A stretch of 64,000 bases of DNA from Cohnella sp. GbtcB17 (GTDB lineage Bacteria; Bacillota; Bacilli; Paenibacillales; Paenibacillaceae): the NCBI RefSeq assembly GCF_019091135.1, contig NZ_JAGXJW010000003.1:100564-164563 (forward strand). The letters run 5' to 3'. Below the pieces are notes generated by a model, which saw nothing but the letters and a program-made list of their open reading frames with translations, was not told where the DNA came from and ran no database searches. Below, in pieces: positions 14,651 to 24,019 of the stretch. Numbering within the stretch: the stretch's first letter is position 1; each line of letters opens with the position of its first letter. The translations under genes were made by a program, and so were the position numbers.

Positions 14651-17600
14651 CTACCTGGAAGTCACGAGACGCTTGACCAGCGTCGCTGCTTGCGCGCGCG
14701 TAGCGATGCCGGACGGGTCGAATCGGTTAGCGCTCGCGCCTTGCATCAGACCGGATTGAACTGCTGAAGCAACCTCGGCTCTCGCCCACGGGCTAATCTT
14801 GTCTTGGTCCCCGAACGGCTGCAACAGCGCGTCGATCTCCGCGTCCTTCGCCGTCGCCGCTTCAGGTACGAGCTTGACGTAAGCTCTCCATGCCATCAGG
14901 GACATTTGATCGCGGGTTATCCGTTCGTTGGGCCGGAACTTGCCGGAGCCGTCGCCGTTAATCAACCCCAGAGCGGCTGCTTGCCGCACCGGTTCGTAGT
15001 ACCAGTCGTCCGGCTTCACGTCGCTAAACGATAGGCTATCGGCATCCGATGCCCCATCGCCGGCGACGCGCGCGAGCAGCGCCGCGAATTCGGCGCGGGT
15101 CACGCTCCGGTTCGGCTGATAGGCATCTGCGGACACGCCCTTCACGTACAATCGGGCGGCGAGCCAGTCGATGTCCGCCTTCGCCCAGTGTTTGCCGATA
15201 TCCGCAAACGGACTCGCGTATAACGCAACGCCATAGTAAGGCGAGACGTCCTTATCGCCGACAGGGGCTAGCGCCGCGGCTCCCTGCGCTTCGGCGACGA
15301 AGCGCCAGCTTGGGTGAGCCGAATCGTAGCGGTATAGCCCGGCCGCGCCGCCGTTCGCGATGCCGGACCATTGAACGGAGAGGGCATCCGGCTGCAGGGC
15401 GGCCAGCGGGACCGGAGTCGAATCAGACTCCGCGGTCAGAGCGAACCTGTACAGTCCGGTCTTCGATTCGATCCCGTTCGAGCTCGCTTGCAGCTGCTCC
15501 AGCCATGCCCGTTCATCGCTCGTCGCTGCCCGTTCGACGATCAGATGGACAAGCTTCGTCTTCTCGCCGACGGCTTGCCAGCCGTCCGTGCGAACGGCGA
15601 CGGAGAGCGCATCGGATTTGAACAGCATTTTCGCTTTTGCCAAGGCGAGCGCGCGGTACGCTTCCGCCGGAATGACGATGTCGTAAGATTCGTATCCGAC
15701 AGGCGCCTTCAGGTACAGCTCCGATCCGTCCTTCCCTGCCTTCAGCGCAGCCAGCACAGTGGCGGACTTCAGCGAGACGACCGCCTGCTTGCGACCTCCG
15801 GTCTCCTTGCCCGTCACCTCGGCATCGCGGCCGATGTCGGCAGGATCGCCGGCGTTCGTCCCGCCGTTGCCGCTGCCCGAACCGGGTTCAGGTCCAGGGC
15901 CGGGTCCGGGGCCTGGTCCAGGACTTGGATCAGGTCCAGGGTCAGGACCAGGGTCTGGTCCCGGGTCCGAGACGCGCACGACCTTCAGCGTGTAAACCTG
16001 ATGAACGTCAGGATAGCTCGCGGCCTCGACCGTGATCGGGATCCGTCCGTCGCTTGGAATGCCGATCGTGCGGAAGGTGCCGTCCGCGAGCGGAACGTCC
16101 CGCACGGTCAGCTTGCCGCCCGCTTGCGCGAGCGTCGCCTTGACCTCGATCGACGCGATGTCCTCGCCGACCTGAACCGTATAATCGGTTATGTCGGGGG
16201 AGAACGCTTCGGTCAGCTTGCCGCCCCCGATCTCCAGCCCGCTCAGCTTGGCGTTCGGGCCGGACAATCGAAGCGTCGCTTCGGCGCTCGGATTGCCCAG
16301 CGCATCGGCTGCCGCGCCGGCCTCGAGATGAACCTCGACCCCGTTCGTCTCGGCGATCGGTCCGCTGAGCGTCAGAATGGCCGCCTGCGGCTGTCCGTCC
16401 CCGGCAGGCAACTCTACGACGGCGGATTGAACCGTACGGTTCGTGCCGCTCAGTTTGAACGCCTCTGGCGCGAGGAGCGCGCCCTTCGCCAAACCTTCAT
16501 CGAACACGACTCGGATCGCGGCATTGCCGCCCGCCGCAAGGGCCGATGTCGGGACCGGCCCCTTCGCGTCGCGAAGGACGGCCTTGACCGTCTGCGAAGT
16601 CCCGACCGGCATCTTCGCGCCTGCGTAGCTGACGAACGGCGCAGGCTGGATATCGACGGCGTATTCGACGCCCTCGGTCAAAGCGCCTTCGCCCGGCGCA
16701 AATCGAACTTTGCGCGACAGCTTTGCGCCGTCCGCTTCCTGCGTCTCCGCATAGTCAACGGTTCCCGCTATCGCTCCTTCCGGCCCCGTCACGACGACCG
16801 TGCCGTCCGCGATCGCCGCGTCCGCCTTCAGATACTTGCTGAATGTCACGTCGATATAGCCTTTCGCTTCGCCGCTGCCCGCGATTGCCTCGATCGCGAC
16901 GACGGTCGGCGGCGCCTTCGAGACGAGCCCCGCATTGACGTCGAAGTGCGGAGGCGGCACCTTCAGCTCCTCGCTGTACGTCGTCTCATAACCCGGCTTT
17001 TCCCAGGCGACCTTCCAGACGCCCTCCGGGACGTCCCAGCCGTATCGGCCTTGGGCATCGGTGAATTGCGGATTGATCTGCCCGTATTCCGGCGCGTCGC
17101 TCCACACCTTCCACATGCCCGAGCCCGATTCCTTGAAGAGCACGGTCGCCTTCACCTGCTCCAGACGGTTTGCGGGCACCGCTTCGTACACGTAGCCGCT
17201 CGGATCGTAGATCCATTTGATGCGCGCCTTCTTCTTCAACTTCTTCTTGTAAATGTTTTCTTCTTCCAGATCTTCGAGCTCTTCGTCATCGTCGCGACAG
17301 CTCGATGGGTCCGTTGGTCCCGCCGATCCGACAAGCTTGATTTGCTCGTCGACATAGTTATTGATCTTCTTGGTCACATATTTGCTCGCGTAGCCGGCCA
17401 GGGCGCCGGCCGGCCCTTCGAGCATCATGGCGCCCGTCCAGGCGCCGAGCGCGGTCTTGGCGACCTCGCCGCCGACCGTGGCCAGCAGCGCCTTGCCCGC
17501 CTGTTCGCCGGCAGCTTCCATGTTTTCCGGACAGACCGTCGAGTTTTCGATGTTCTCCATTATTTTCATGATCTTGCCGGAATAGCCCTTGTAGGTCGAA

Positions 17601-20600
17601 TATTGCCCCTTGACCTTCAGGAGCGGACTCGCGGCATCCTTGGAGATCATCGCATAATTGGTGGATACCGTGATCATGCCCTGTTGATAAGGCGTCGTTT
17701 CGATACCCATCTGACTCAGAATCTCGATCGGGTCCGCCTCCGCACCGAATGCGGCCTTCGTACGGACGCCCGATCGCTTGTCGTCCGCCGGGAACAAGTA
17801 TCCTTTCGGCATATAAGCTTTCATCTTGACCACGATGCCGTTGTCCGTCTCCTCCGTGTCGAAGGTAACGTTGTATAGCGGGATGCCCTCCTCCTCCGCC
17901 TGAACGACTTCTTCCACGGTCGGAAAATAGGACGTCGGCGTCAGGTCGATGCTCTCGCTCGCTTCGAGCCGGATATCTTCCGCCTCGGGGAATTCAAAGA
18001 CGGCTTTGCCGGCATAAACGTCGTCTTTGAGCGTGAACGGCGTCTTTTCGACGATCTTGAAATTCCGGAACACGGGAGGCAGCAGCGCGTTCGTCTCTGC
18101 CTCGGTCGGGATATCCCGTGTGATCACGGCCTTCGGCCTCACGGTGTCGTAGGAAACGTACAGTCCGCCGAGCGAATTCGGCGAAGACGGCACCGTCGCC
18201 CAGAATTCTCCGTCGGCATTTTTCTCCGCCGTTATCGGCCGCCCGATCTGGCCGGCCAGGTACACCTTCACGTTTTTCACGCGATCCGGCTTGTCGAACT
18301 TCAGCACGAAGGCGAACGGATTGCCCGGCACGACCGTGTACGGCAGCTGCACCATCCCTTTGGCGACTTCCAGACGCACCCACTTGCCGTCCGGATACTG
18401 AACCATGTCGATCGTTTGGAGCGTCGGCTCCGCCTCGTCGTAGCTCACCAGCGTTTGCTTCGTACGAAGCGTTCGATCGCCCGTCACCGCCTCGGCCCAT
18501 AGCAGGTGCGTGTCCGAGCTTCCCGAAGGGCTGATCCGAACGTCGCTTTGCCAGGTGCCTGCCGAGGTCGCGTTCACGGTGGCGAGCAGCATTTGCTCGT
18601 CGTAAACGTTAACCCGGCTCGACGCCGGCGCAAGCCCGCCGACCTTCACGTCGGTGGAAGAGACCGTCTCCGGCGCCTCGATGGTGACCGACGGCACTTC
18701 CAGCACGGCGGTGCCGAGCGCTTCGTCCAGCGCTTTTCCTTCGGACGTGCCGGCGATTCGAGCCGTCAGCTTCGCGCGGTCTTGGCTATAATCCGAGGCC
18801 AGCTTCGCCTGGAAAAGGACCGTCCCTTTCGCGTAAGGGGCGATGTCGCCAAGCTGGACTTCCAGCGCGCCGCCTTTCACGGCGGCTTTCTCCGTCTCGC
18901 CGTTCACGCGAACGAAAACCTGCCCGCTTTCCGAAACGGGCGCGACGCCGCTCGGCAGCTCTACGCGAAGCACGGCGCCGCCGATCGCGGTTTTTGCGCC
19001 GTTCTGATAGTACGCCCGCAAGTTCGCGACGGCGCCCGGCGACACCTCGCTCGGCTCCGCCATGAAGCCGTTGTACCTGGAGCTGGTGAAGTAGTTCGCC
19101 GACACGAGCGTCAGCTTGCCGACGTTCACCGTCTCCCGCTCCCGAACGTTCACCTGAACGGTCGCCGAAGACAGTGCGTTCGTATCCGGGTCCCTGCGCG
19201 TAACCTCCAGCTTGTAGGTTCCCGGCGTCGGCGCGTGCACGAGGAAGCTGCCTCCGCGGTAGCTTTGGGAATCGACATAAGACTTGCTGCCCCCGCTGAC
19301 ATCGTACAGCGCGACATTCGTCCATACGTCAGCATTGGCATCGAAGCTGCCGCTGACGAACCCGCCTTTCTCTTCGACCCGCAATTCCGCCGTCGCATTG
19401 GCGTTGTCGTCGAGCACGACATGCGTGCATGCCGTGAACGGCCGCGTCATGGCGCCGTTGACGCATACCTCGACGTTGTCGCCGGGCAGGCCCTGAAGCA
19501 TGACGATGTTGTGGAAAAAGCTGACGCGTTTGCTCGTTCGTCCCATCAGCGTGGCGCTGAACCGCAGCGCCTCCATATCGATCGGGCCTTGCCAGTCGCC
19601 GCCGATCGGCTTCAGGTGGACATTTAACGTCACCTGTCCCGTCGCGAAGGTCGTCAGCGGAATATCGAGCGACTTCGTCTGGCCTTTGACGATGTCGGCC
19701 TTGAGCCCTTCTTCGGAGAAGTAGTTAAACGAAGATTTGCTTGCCTGGATCGCGGCTTCTCCGGCGTACAGCGTCAATTCATAGGCGCCCGAAGGCCCTG
19801 TATACGCGTTGCGAACGACCGGCTTGCCCTTGTGCATCTGCGTGGCGGATACTTGCGCATTCGCGATCGGTTGGCCTTTGGGATCGAGCACCCGGCCCTT
19901 CAGCTTGCCTTCGGGCGTACGCTTGACGGCCAGCTTGACCGTCTGATCGCCGCCGGCGACTTCGAACGTCAGCGGTGCCAGCTCGTCGTACGCCGGATCG
20001 GCCAGGTTCGCCTTCACCGTATACTTGGGCGCGGCGTCCTCAAGCTCGATCAGGTCCGTGCGGCCGTCTTCGCCCGACACGGCCGACGTCAGATAGTTCT
20101 CCTGCGCCTCGTCCCACAGCTCCGCGTAAATGCCGGGCACCGGTTTGCCGTCCTGGTCGCGAATCTCGAACGTCAGCCGGACCGGCTGCTTGACGGCAAA
20201 GGTCAACGCGGAGGTCCATCCCGCGGACACTTCGACGTCCGCTTGCTGCCCGAGCGACTTGCCGTCCTCGGACACGAGCGAGACCGTATATTCCGGGGAA
20301 GCCGCCAGCCCCTCCAGCTTAACGGGCTCGCCGCCGCCAAGTCGGATCGACGCGCCGTCCCCGTTCGAATTCGTTGCCGTCAGATAAGCGCCGTCCAGGT
20401 TGACCTGGCCGGGATTGTCGAACGCGACCTGCAAATTGCCCGGAACGACGAGCGGCAAGCCTTGGGCCGTCTTCTCCACGGGCCCGCCCGCCGCTCCCTG
20501 CATGACGGCGGTCACCGACAGAATGCGGGAAATGCCTTCCTTCACCGGGAACGTCGCCGCGTATTCGCCCGAGCCCGCTTGCGTCTCGGCGAGCTCGACC

Positions 20601-22411
20601 GAAGACGACGTCGTACGCGGCGCCGGCAGACGGTCATCCGAGGCGTCCAGCCACGTCTCGTACGCGATCTCGGCCGAGATGGAGCGGCCGGTCATCGCCA
20701 TAGCTTTGATCTTCATCGTACTGCCCAGCTTCGGCAGACGATCCGGCGTCAGCTTGTCGAACGACAGGCTCAGCTCGAGCGTCCGGTCGTCGGCCGGCGT
20801 GTCGACGCGAACGACGGGACCGCCGATCGACACGACGTCACGCGCACTGACGGCCTCTACGCGGAAAATATATTTGGTTGCCGGCTTCAGTCCCTCGGCC
20901 GTATACGTCAATTGGCCGCCGTCAACGTCGGCTAGCTGTTCGTCGTTCGCGAATACGCGATACGACTTGATGCCGTCCGCAGCCGTCGCAGGCGTCCAGG
21001 TCAGCGTCGCCCGGTCCGAGCGGACGTCGCTCGCCTCCAGCTTGCTGTCCTGCGGCCACTGCGGAGCGCCGTCGTCGGGCTTCGTCTTCGAGGCGACGAA
21101 CAACGCCACCTTCGGCGGCTCGTCGTCCGAATCGGTCCCCCCATCGCCGTAGCCTGCGCTGAATACGGCGACCTCGGCGCCGTCGCTGATCGCCAGGTCC
21201 GTCACCGGCAGCTTCAGCTTGGGCTCGGCAACGTCGACGGTCACTTCCTTCGTGATGCCCAGTTCAAGCATGGCGATCAATGTTTGCGAGATATCGGACG
21301 AATCGATCGTCGTATCGAAAGTAACATATTTTCCGTCCGCAGTAATTCGAGGCTCTTCGCTCATGTAGTCCAGCTCCGAGCCGTCCGGCGCGACCGATAT
21401 GCGCTCGACGGCATTGCCGGACGCACGATAGACGTAGATGTCCTTAAGCTCGTTCTCGTCGTCCGACGTCAAAGCGCTGTCCGACTCGAACGCGACGATG
21501 CTGCCGTCGGCGCTGATCTTCGGGTTCCCGCTCTCTTCTCCGTTCGGCTCGCCCGAGGCCGCCGCCCCGCCGCTGATCAGTCGGTTCGTCCCCGTCTCGC
21601 GGTCATGGATGAAGACGTCTTTGTTAGAGTCGTCGTCTCCTTCGGCCAGGGATTGGGAATCCGACTCGAAGGCGACGTAGCGCCCATCCGCGCTGATCGA
21701 CGGCCGTTCGCTATAGTCCCCGTCGAGATCGGCAGCCGCACTGATCATGGTGTTTGTACCGGTATCCCGGTCGTATACGAATACGTCGCGGTTGTCCGTA
21801 TCGCCAGGCACGAGATCCGGCGCGCTGGAGTCATAAGCCACATAACGGCCGTCGGCGCTGATCGACGGATTGCTGCTCAGCCCGTTCGCAGGCGCGGTGC
21901 CGCCCGTTTGCTTGGTGACCAAGGCCGCTTCCTTGGCCGTTCGGTCGAACAGATACAATTGCGCCCGGGAGAAGGTACTTTCCCGGCCTACCACGGCAAA
22001 CCAACGGGCATCCGGCGTCATCTCGAACTGCGTGGCCTCGAAGGCCGATTCGTCCTGCAGGACCGATTCCTGCGTGCCGGTCTTGCGATCGAACAGTTGG
22101 AGCCGCGAATGCTGTCCAAAGTCCAGGTATTGGATATACGCCACATAACGGCCATCCGGCGTGACCTTCACGTTATCGAGTCCTACAAAATCCGAATACT
22201 CGAATATTTTAGTAAGCTGATTCCAAGCTGGCTCCGCAGCCGCGGCCTGCCATCCGGACTTGAAGACGTCTGACACCACGTCCGTTATGCCTTCTTCTTC
22301 TTGTGCCTGCGCCCGCGACAAACCCGCTAACACGCTGCCGCTCAGCATCGAGACGATCATTAAATACACGATCCACCTCATGCCGAAGCGTTTTGCTTTC
22401 AACGAACCCAC
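14651..22411 (-). CDS. Giant multidomain SLH-anchored surface protein
   Basis: About 2,586 residues from GTG 22411, chosen for the GGGGAGAG 7-9 bases upstream. Signal peptide at residues 12-37 (WIVYLMIVSMLSGSVLAG). Residues 70-440: WD40/PD40-type propeller repeats with a recurring SADGRYVAY/F and VFVYDRDTGTN pattern. About 450-540: Fn3 domain. About 845-925: carboxypeptidase-regulatory-like beta sandwich (KGRVLDPKGQPIANAQV). About 1105-1215: a DUF11-like domain. In the middle (about 1620-1680) a hydrophobic Gly/Ala-rich segment (GAMMLEGPAGALAGYASKYV) precedes an acidic/Lys-rich linker. A cadherin-like beta-sandwich (about 2050-2140) precedes a Pro-Gly-Asp linker and three SLH domains (about 2400-2580). 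Cell-wall attached; probably adhesion or substrate contact. No catalytic domain is recognisable. Confidence 0.9.
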   Translation of the reverse strand: MGSLKAKRFGMRWIVYLMIVSMLSGSVLAGLSRAQAQEEEGITDVVSDVFKSGWQAAAAEPAWNQLTKIFEYSDFVGLDNVKVTPDGRYVAYIQYLDFGQHSRLQLFDRKTGTQESVLQDESAFEATQFEMTPDARWFAVVGRESTFSRAQLYLFDRTAKEAALVTKQTGGTAPANGLSSNPSISADGRYVAYDSSAPDLVPGDTDNRDVFVYDRDTGTNTMISAAADLDGDYSERPSISADGRYVAFESDSQSLAEGDDDSNKDVFIHDRETGTNRLISGGAAASGEPNGEESGNPKISADGSIVAFESDSALTSDDENELKDIYVYRASGNAVERISVAPDGSELDYMSEEPRITADGKYVTFDTTIDSSDISQTLIAMLELGITKEVTVDVAEPKLKLPVTDLAISDGAEVAVFSAGYGDGGTDSDDEPPKVALFVASKTKPDDGAPQWPQDSKLEASDVRSDRATLTWTPATAADGIKSYRVFANDEQLADVDGGQLTYTAEGLKPATKYIFRVEAVSARDVVSIGGPVVRVDTPADDRTLELSLSFDKLTPDRLPKLGSTMKIKAMAMTGRSISAEIAYETWLDASDDRLPAPRTTSSSVELAETQAGSGEYAATFPVKEGISRILSVTAVMQGAAGGPVEKTAQGLPLVVPGNLQVAFDNPGQVNLDGAYLTATNSNGDGASIRLGGGEPVKLEGLAASPEYTVSLVSEDGKSLGQQADVEVSAGWTSALTFAVKQPVRLTFEIRDQDGKPVPGIYAELWDEAQENYLTSAVSGEDGRTDLIELEDAAPKYTVKANLADPAYDELAPLTFEVAGGDQTVKLAVKRTPEGKLKGRVLDPKGQPIANAQVSATQMHKGKPVVRNAYTGPSGAYELTLYAGEAAIQASKSSFNYFSEEGLKADIVKGQTKSLDIPLTTFATGQVTLNVHLKPIGGDWQGPIDMEALRFSATLMGRTSKRVSFFHNIVMLQGLPGDNVEVCVNGAMTRPFTACTHVVLDDNANATAELRVEEKGGFVSGSFDANADVWTNVALYDVSGGSKSYVDSQSYRGGSFLVHAPTPGTYKLEVTRRDPDTNALSSATVQVNVRERETVNVGKLTLVSANYFTSSRYNGFMAEPSEVSPGAVANLRAYYQNGAKTAIGGAVLRVELPSGVAPVSESGQVFVRVNGETEKAAVKGGALEVQLGDIAPYAKGTVLFQAKLASDYSQDRAKLTARIAGTSEGKALDEALGTAVLEVPSVTIEAPETVSSTDVKVGGLAPASSRVNVYDEQMLLATVNATSAGTWQSDVRISPSGSSDTHLLWAEAVTGDRTLRTKQTLVSYDEAEPTLQTIDMVQYPDGKWVRLEVAKGMVQLPYTVVPGNPFAFVLKFDKPDRVKNVKVYLAGQIGRPITAEKNADGEFWATVPSSPNSLGGLYVSYDTVRPKAVITRDIPTEAETNALLPPVFRNFKIVEKTPFTLKDDVYAGKAVFEFPEAEDIRLEASESIDLTPTSYFPTVEEVVQAEEEGIPLYNVTFDTEETDNGIVVKMKAYMPKGYLFPADDKRSGVRTKAAFGAEADPIEILSQMGIETTPYQQGMITVSTNYAMISKDAASPLLKVKGQYSTYKGYSGKIMKIMENIENSTVCPENMEAAGEQAGKALLATVGGEVAKTALGAWTGAMMLEGPAGALAGYASKYVTKKINNYVDEQIKLVGSAGPTDPSSCRDDDEELEDLEEENIYKKKLKKKARIKWIYDPSGYVYEAVPANRLEQVKATVLFKESGSGMWKVWSDAPEYGQINPQFTDAQGRYGWDVPEGVWKVAWEKPGYETTYSEELKVPPPHFDVNAGLVSKAPPTVVAIEAIAGSGEAKGYIDVTFSKYLKADAAIADGTVVVTGPEGAIAGTVDYAETQEADGAKLSRKVRFAPGEGALTEGVEYAVDIQPAPFVSYAGAKMPVGTSQTVKAVLRDAKGPVPTSALAAGGNAAIRVVFDEGLAKGALLAPEAFKLSGTNRTVQSAVVELPAGDGQPQAAILTLSGPIAETNGVEVHLEAGAAADALGNPSAEATLRLSGPNAKLSGLEIGGGKLTEAFSPDITDYTVQVGEDIASIEVKATLAQAGGKLTVRDVPLADGTFRTIGIPSDGRIPITVEAASYPDVHQVYTLKVVRVSDPGPDPGPDPGPDPSPGPGPGPGPGPEPGSGSGNGGTNAGDPADIGRDAEVTGKETGGRKQAVVSLKSATVLAALKAGKDGSELYLKAPVGYESYDIVIPAEAYRALALAKAKMLFKSDALSVAVRTDGWQAVGEKTKLVHLIVERAATSDERAWLEQLQASSNGIESKTGLYRFALTAESDSTPVPLAALQPDALSVQWSGIANGGAAGLYRYDSAHPSWRFVAEAQGAAALAPVGDKDVSPYYGVALYASPFADIGKHWAKADIDWLAARLYVKGVSADAYQPNRSVTRAEFAALLARVAGDGASDADSLSFSDVKPDDWYYEPVRQAAALGLINGDGSGKFRPNERITRDQMSLMAWRAYVKLVPEAATAKDAEIDALLQPFGDQDKISPWARAEVASAVQSGLMQGASANRFDPSGIATRAQAATLVKRLVTSR
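15880..15965 (-). repeat. In-gene DNA repeat encoding a Pro-Gly-Asp linker
   Basis: Degenerate 6- and 12-base units (GGTCCAGG-type on the plus strand) encode PGPDPGPDP... before the SLH domains. Such linkers span the peptidoglycan between anchor and exposed domains, and slippage of the repeat could change linker length between strains. Confidence 0.75.
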
Positions 22412-22480
22412 GCCAATCTCTCCCCTTTCATGATTGTGGTGCCCTCGTGCCTCATCTCGATTCGCGCTCCCGTTAGAAAA

Positions 22481-22501
22481 GGCCACCCGAATCGGATGGC
22501 C
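22481..22501 (-). terminator. Terminator after the stalk-domain gene
   Basis: GGCCACCCGA (22481-22490) pairs with TCGGATGGCC (22492-22501); on the minus strand it is followed by TTTTCT. It separates the 22532-23914 gene from the giant SLH gene. A near copy of the stem occurs at 26453-26476. Confidence 0.75.
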
Positions 22502-22531
22502 TACGCGAACCGTCGATTAAGTTGTTCTCGC

Positions 22532-23914
22532 TTATTGCTGGATCGCGTCGGTCACGAACAGCTCGCCTTCTTCGAAGAATACCTTCATCTTCAGCGACTC
22601 GCTGACGAAGCGGACCGGCACCAGGGTCACGTCGTTTTTGACGATCGCGGGCGAATCGAGCAGGACGGCCTCGCCGTTCGCCACCGCTTCCTTTTTATCG
22701 ATTACGAGCTCGATCTTGTTGGCGCCTTTCTCGATCGTGACCTTGCGCGCCTTCTGATTCCAGCCGACCTTCGCGCCGAACGCTTCGCTGATGAAGCGGA
22801 GCGGTACCATCGTGCGTCCGTTCAGCGTGAACGGCGCGACTTCAAGCTTGAAGCTCTTGTCGTCCACGAACGCGTCCTTGGCGTTCAGCTTGAACGAGAT
22901 CGTCTTGAACGGGAACACCGTATTGTCCGTGAAGACGGAGTTTTTATTGCCGAACTCGATCGGCTTGGAAGTCACCGTACCGAACTGCGTCTCGACTTCG
23001 ATGACGTAAAGCTGACCGTTCTTGATCGAACCGTTATTCGTCGCGTACAAGTCGAAGGAGACGTTGCCGCGGAACGATCCGACCGGCTTCGTCACGTCCT
23101 TGTTGAATTCCGGATTGACGACCTTGCCGCCCTGCATGATGCCGAGCAGCCAGCCGGTGCCCGCCCGGTTCGTACGCCAGATGCCGCCGGACGCAGGCTT
23201 GCCGTCCTCGTCGGTCGGACGAAGAATGACGGAGAGCAGCTTCGTCTTCTGCGCGAACGCCAGGTTGAGCTTGAAGTGTCCGTCCATGCTGCCGTCTTCG
23301 CCCGCTGCAGCGCTGCCGAACTTATCCTGCGTCAGATCCACGGATGCGAACTGGCGAATAATGACGGGCGCGTACGACGTATCGGCGTCCACAAAAGGCG
23401 TAATGTCGGATTTGACGACGCCTGCGCTCGTCGTGATCTCGAGATAGTAGTACTCGCCTTCCTTCATGCTGTTGTTGTCGGAGGCGTACAGCTCGAACTG
23501 GTTGACGCCCTTGAACTGGCCGAGCGTTTCCTTGAACGTGTTGTTGAGCGTCTTCCCGTCCTGTTCGACGGCGAGCAGGTACTTGCCGACGTCGTTCGGT
23601 TCCTTCCAGGTCACCCAGATGCCGTGTCCCGTGTCGGCGCCCGTGCTGTCCGCCGTCTTCATCGCGATCGACTTGATCTCCGTTCCTTCGCCCGCGTCGA
23701 TGAGCAGGCTGAGGTGTCCGTCCCGCGTGCCGTCCGGGGTGCCGGTCTTATCCAGCGAGATGCGGTCCAATTCCTTATCCATGTAGCGGAACTCCTTGAC
23801 CAGTTGGGTCGTCGGCGCCACGTCTGCGCCGAAGGCGGCGCCTCCTACGAACAAACTTTGAAAGGCCAATGTCCCGATTGCCGCGGTTTGCAGCGTTTTG
23901 CGCAAAGCTTTCAT
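22532..23914 (-). CDS. Secreted stalk-domain (copper amine oxidase N-terminal-like) protein
   Basis: 460 residues with a signal peptide (KTLQTAAIGTLAFQSLFVGGAAFG, cleaved near residue 29). Residues 30-320 hold two related beta-rich units, each with a GSMDGHFKLNL / GTRDGHLSLLI and FRGNVSFDLYATNN / FKGVNQFELYASDN motif, so an internal duplication. The last 125 residues are a stalk domain: FTLNGRTMVPLRFISEAFGA, VGWNQKARKVTI and LVPVRFVSESL. This domain is common in Paenibacillaceae wall-associated proteins and has no oxidase activity by itself. Same strand as the MATE gene 106 bases upstream. Function unknown. Confidence 0.87.
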   Translation of the reverse strand: MKALRKTLQTAAIGTLAFQSLFVGGAAFGADVAPTTQLVKEFRYMDKELDRISLDKTGTPDGTRDGHLSLLIDAGEGTEIKSIAMKTADSTGADTGHGIWVTWKEPNDVGKYLLAVEQDGKTLNNTFKETLGQFKGVNQFELYASDNNSMKEGEYYYLEITTSAGVVKSDITPFVDADTSYAPVIIRQFASVDLTQDKFGSAAAGEDGSMDGHFKLNLAFAQKTKLLSVILRPTDEDGKPASGGIWRTNRAGTGWLLGIMQGGKVVNPEFNKDVTKPVGSFRGNVSFDLYATNNGSIKNGQLYVIEVETQFGTVTSKPIEFGNKNSVFTDNTVFPFKTISFKLNAKDAFVDDKSFKLEVAPFTLNGRTMVPLRFISEAFGAKVGWNQKARKVTIEKGANKIELVIDKKEAVANGEAVLLDSPAIVKNDVTLVPVRFVSESLKMKVFFEEGELFVTDAIQQ

Positions 23915-24019
23915 TTTGAAAATACGCTCCCTTATCCCATAGATTCGGCTTGAACGATGTCACCGATATGCTCATAGACGATAGTCTCCAGTAAGTGCAT
24001 TCCTAAGCCGCTTTTCCAT

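Noticed and set aside
15880-15965. Possible CRISPR-like array of short repeats
   Set aside because: Units are 6 to 12 bases, in frame, and encode a Pro-Gly linker; there are no spacers.
15371-17878. 835-codon open frame on the plus strand within the giant SLH gene
   Set aside because: Arg-rich, domain-free and antisense to clear beta-domain and SLH sequence; a high-GC shadow.
22532-23914. Copper amine oxidase activity
   Set aside because: Only the stalk-type N-terminal-like domain is present; no topaquinone catalytic domain exists.
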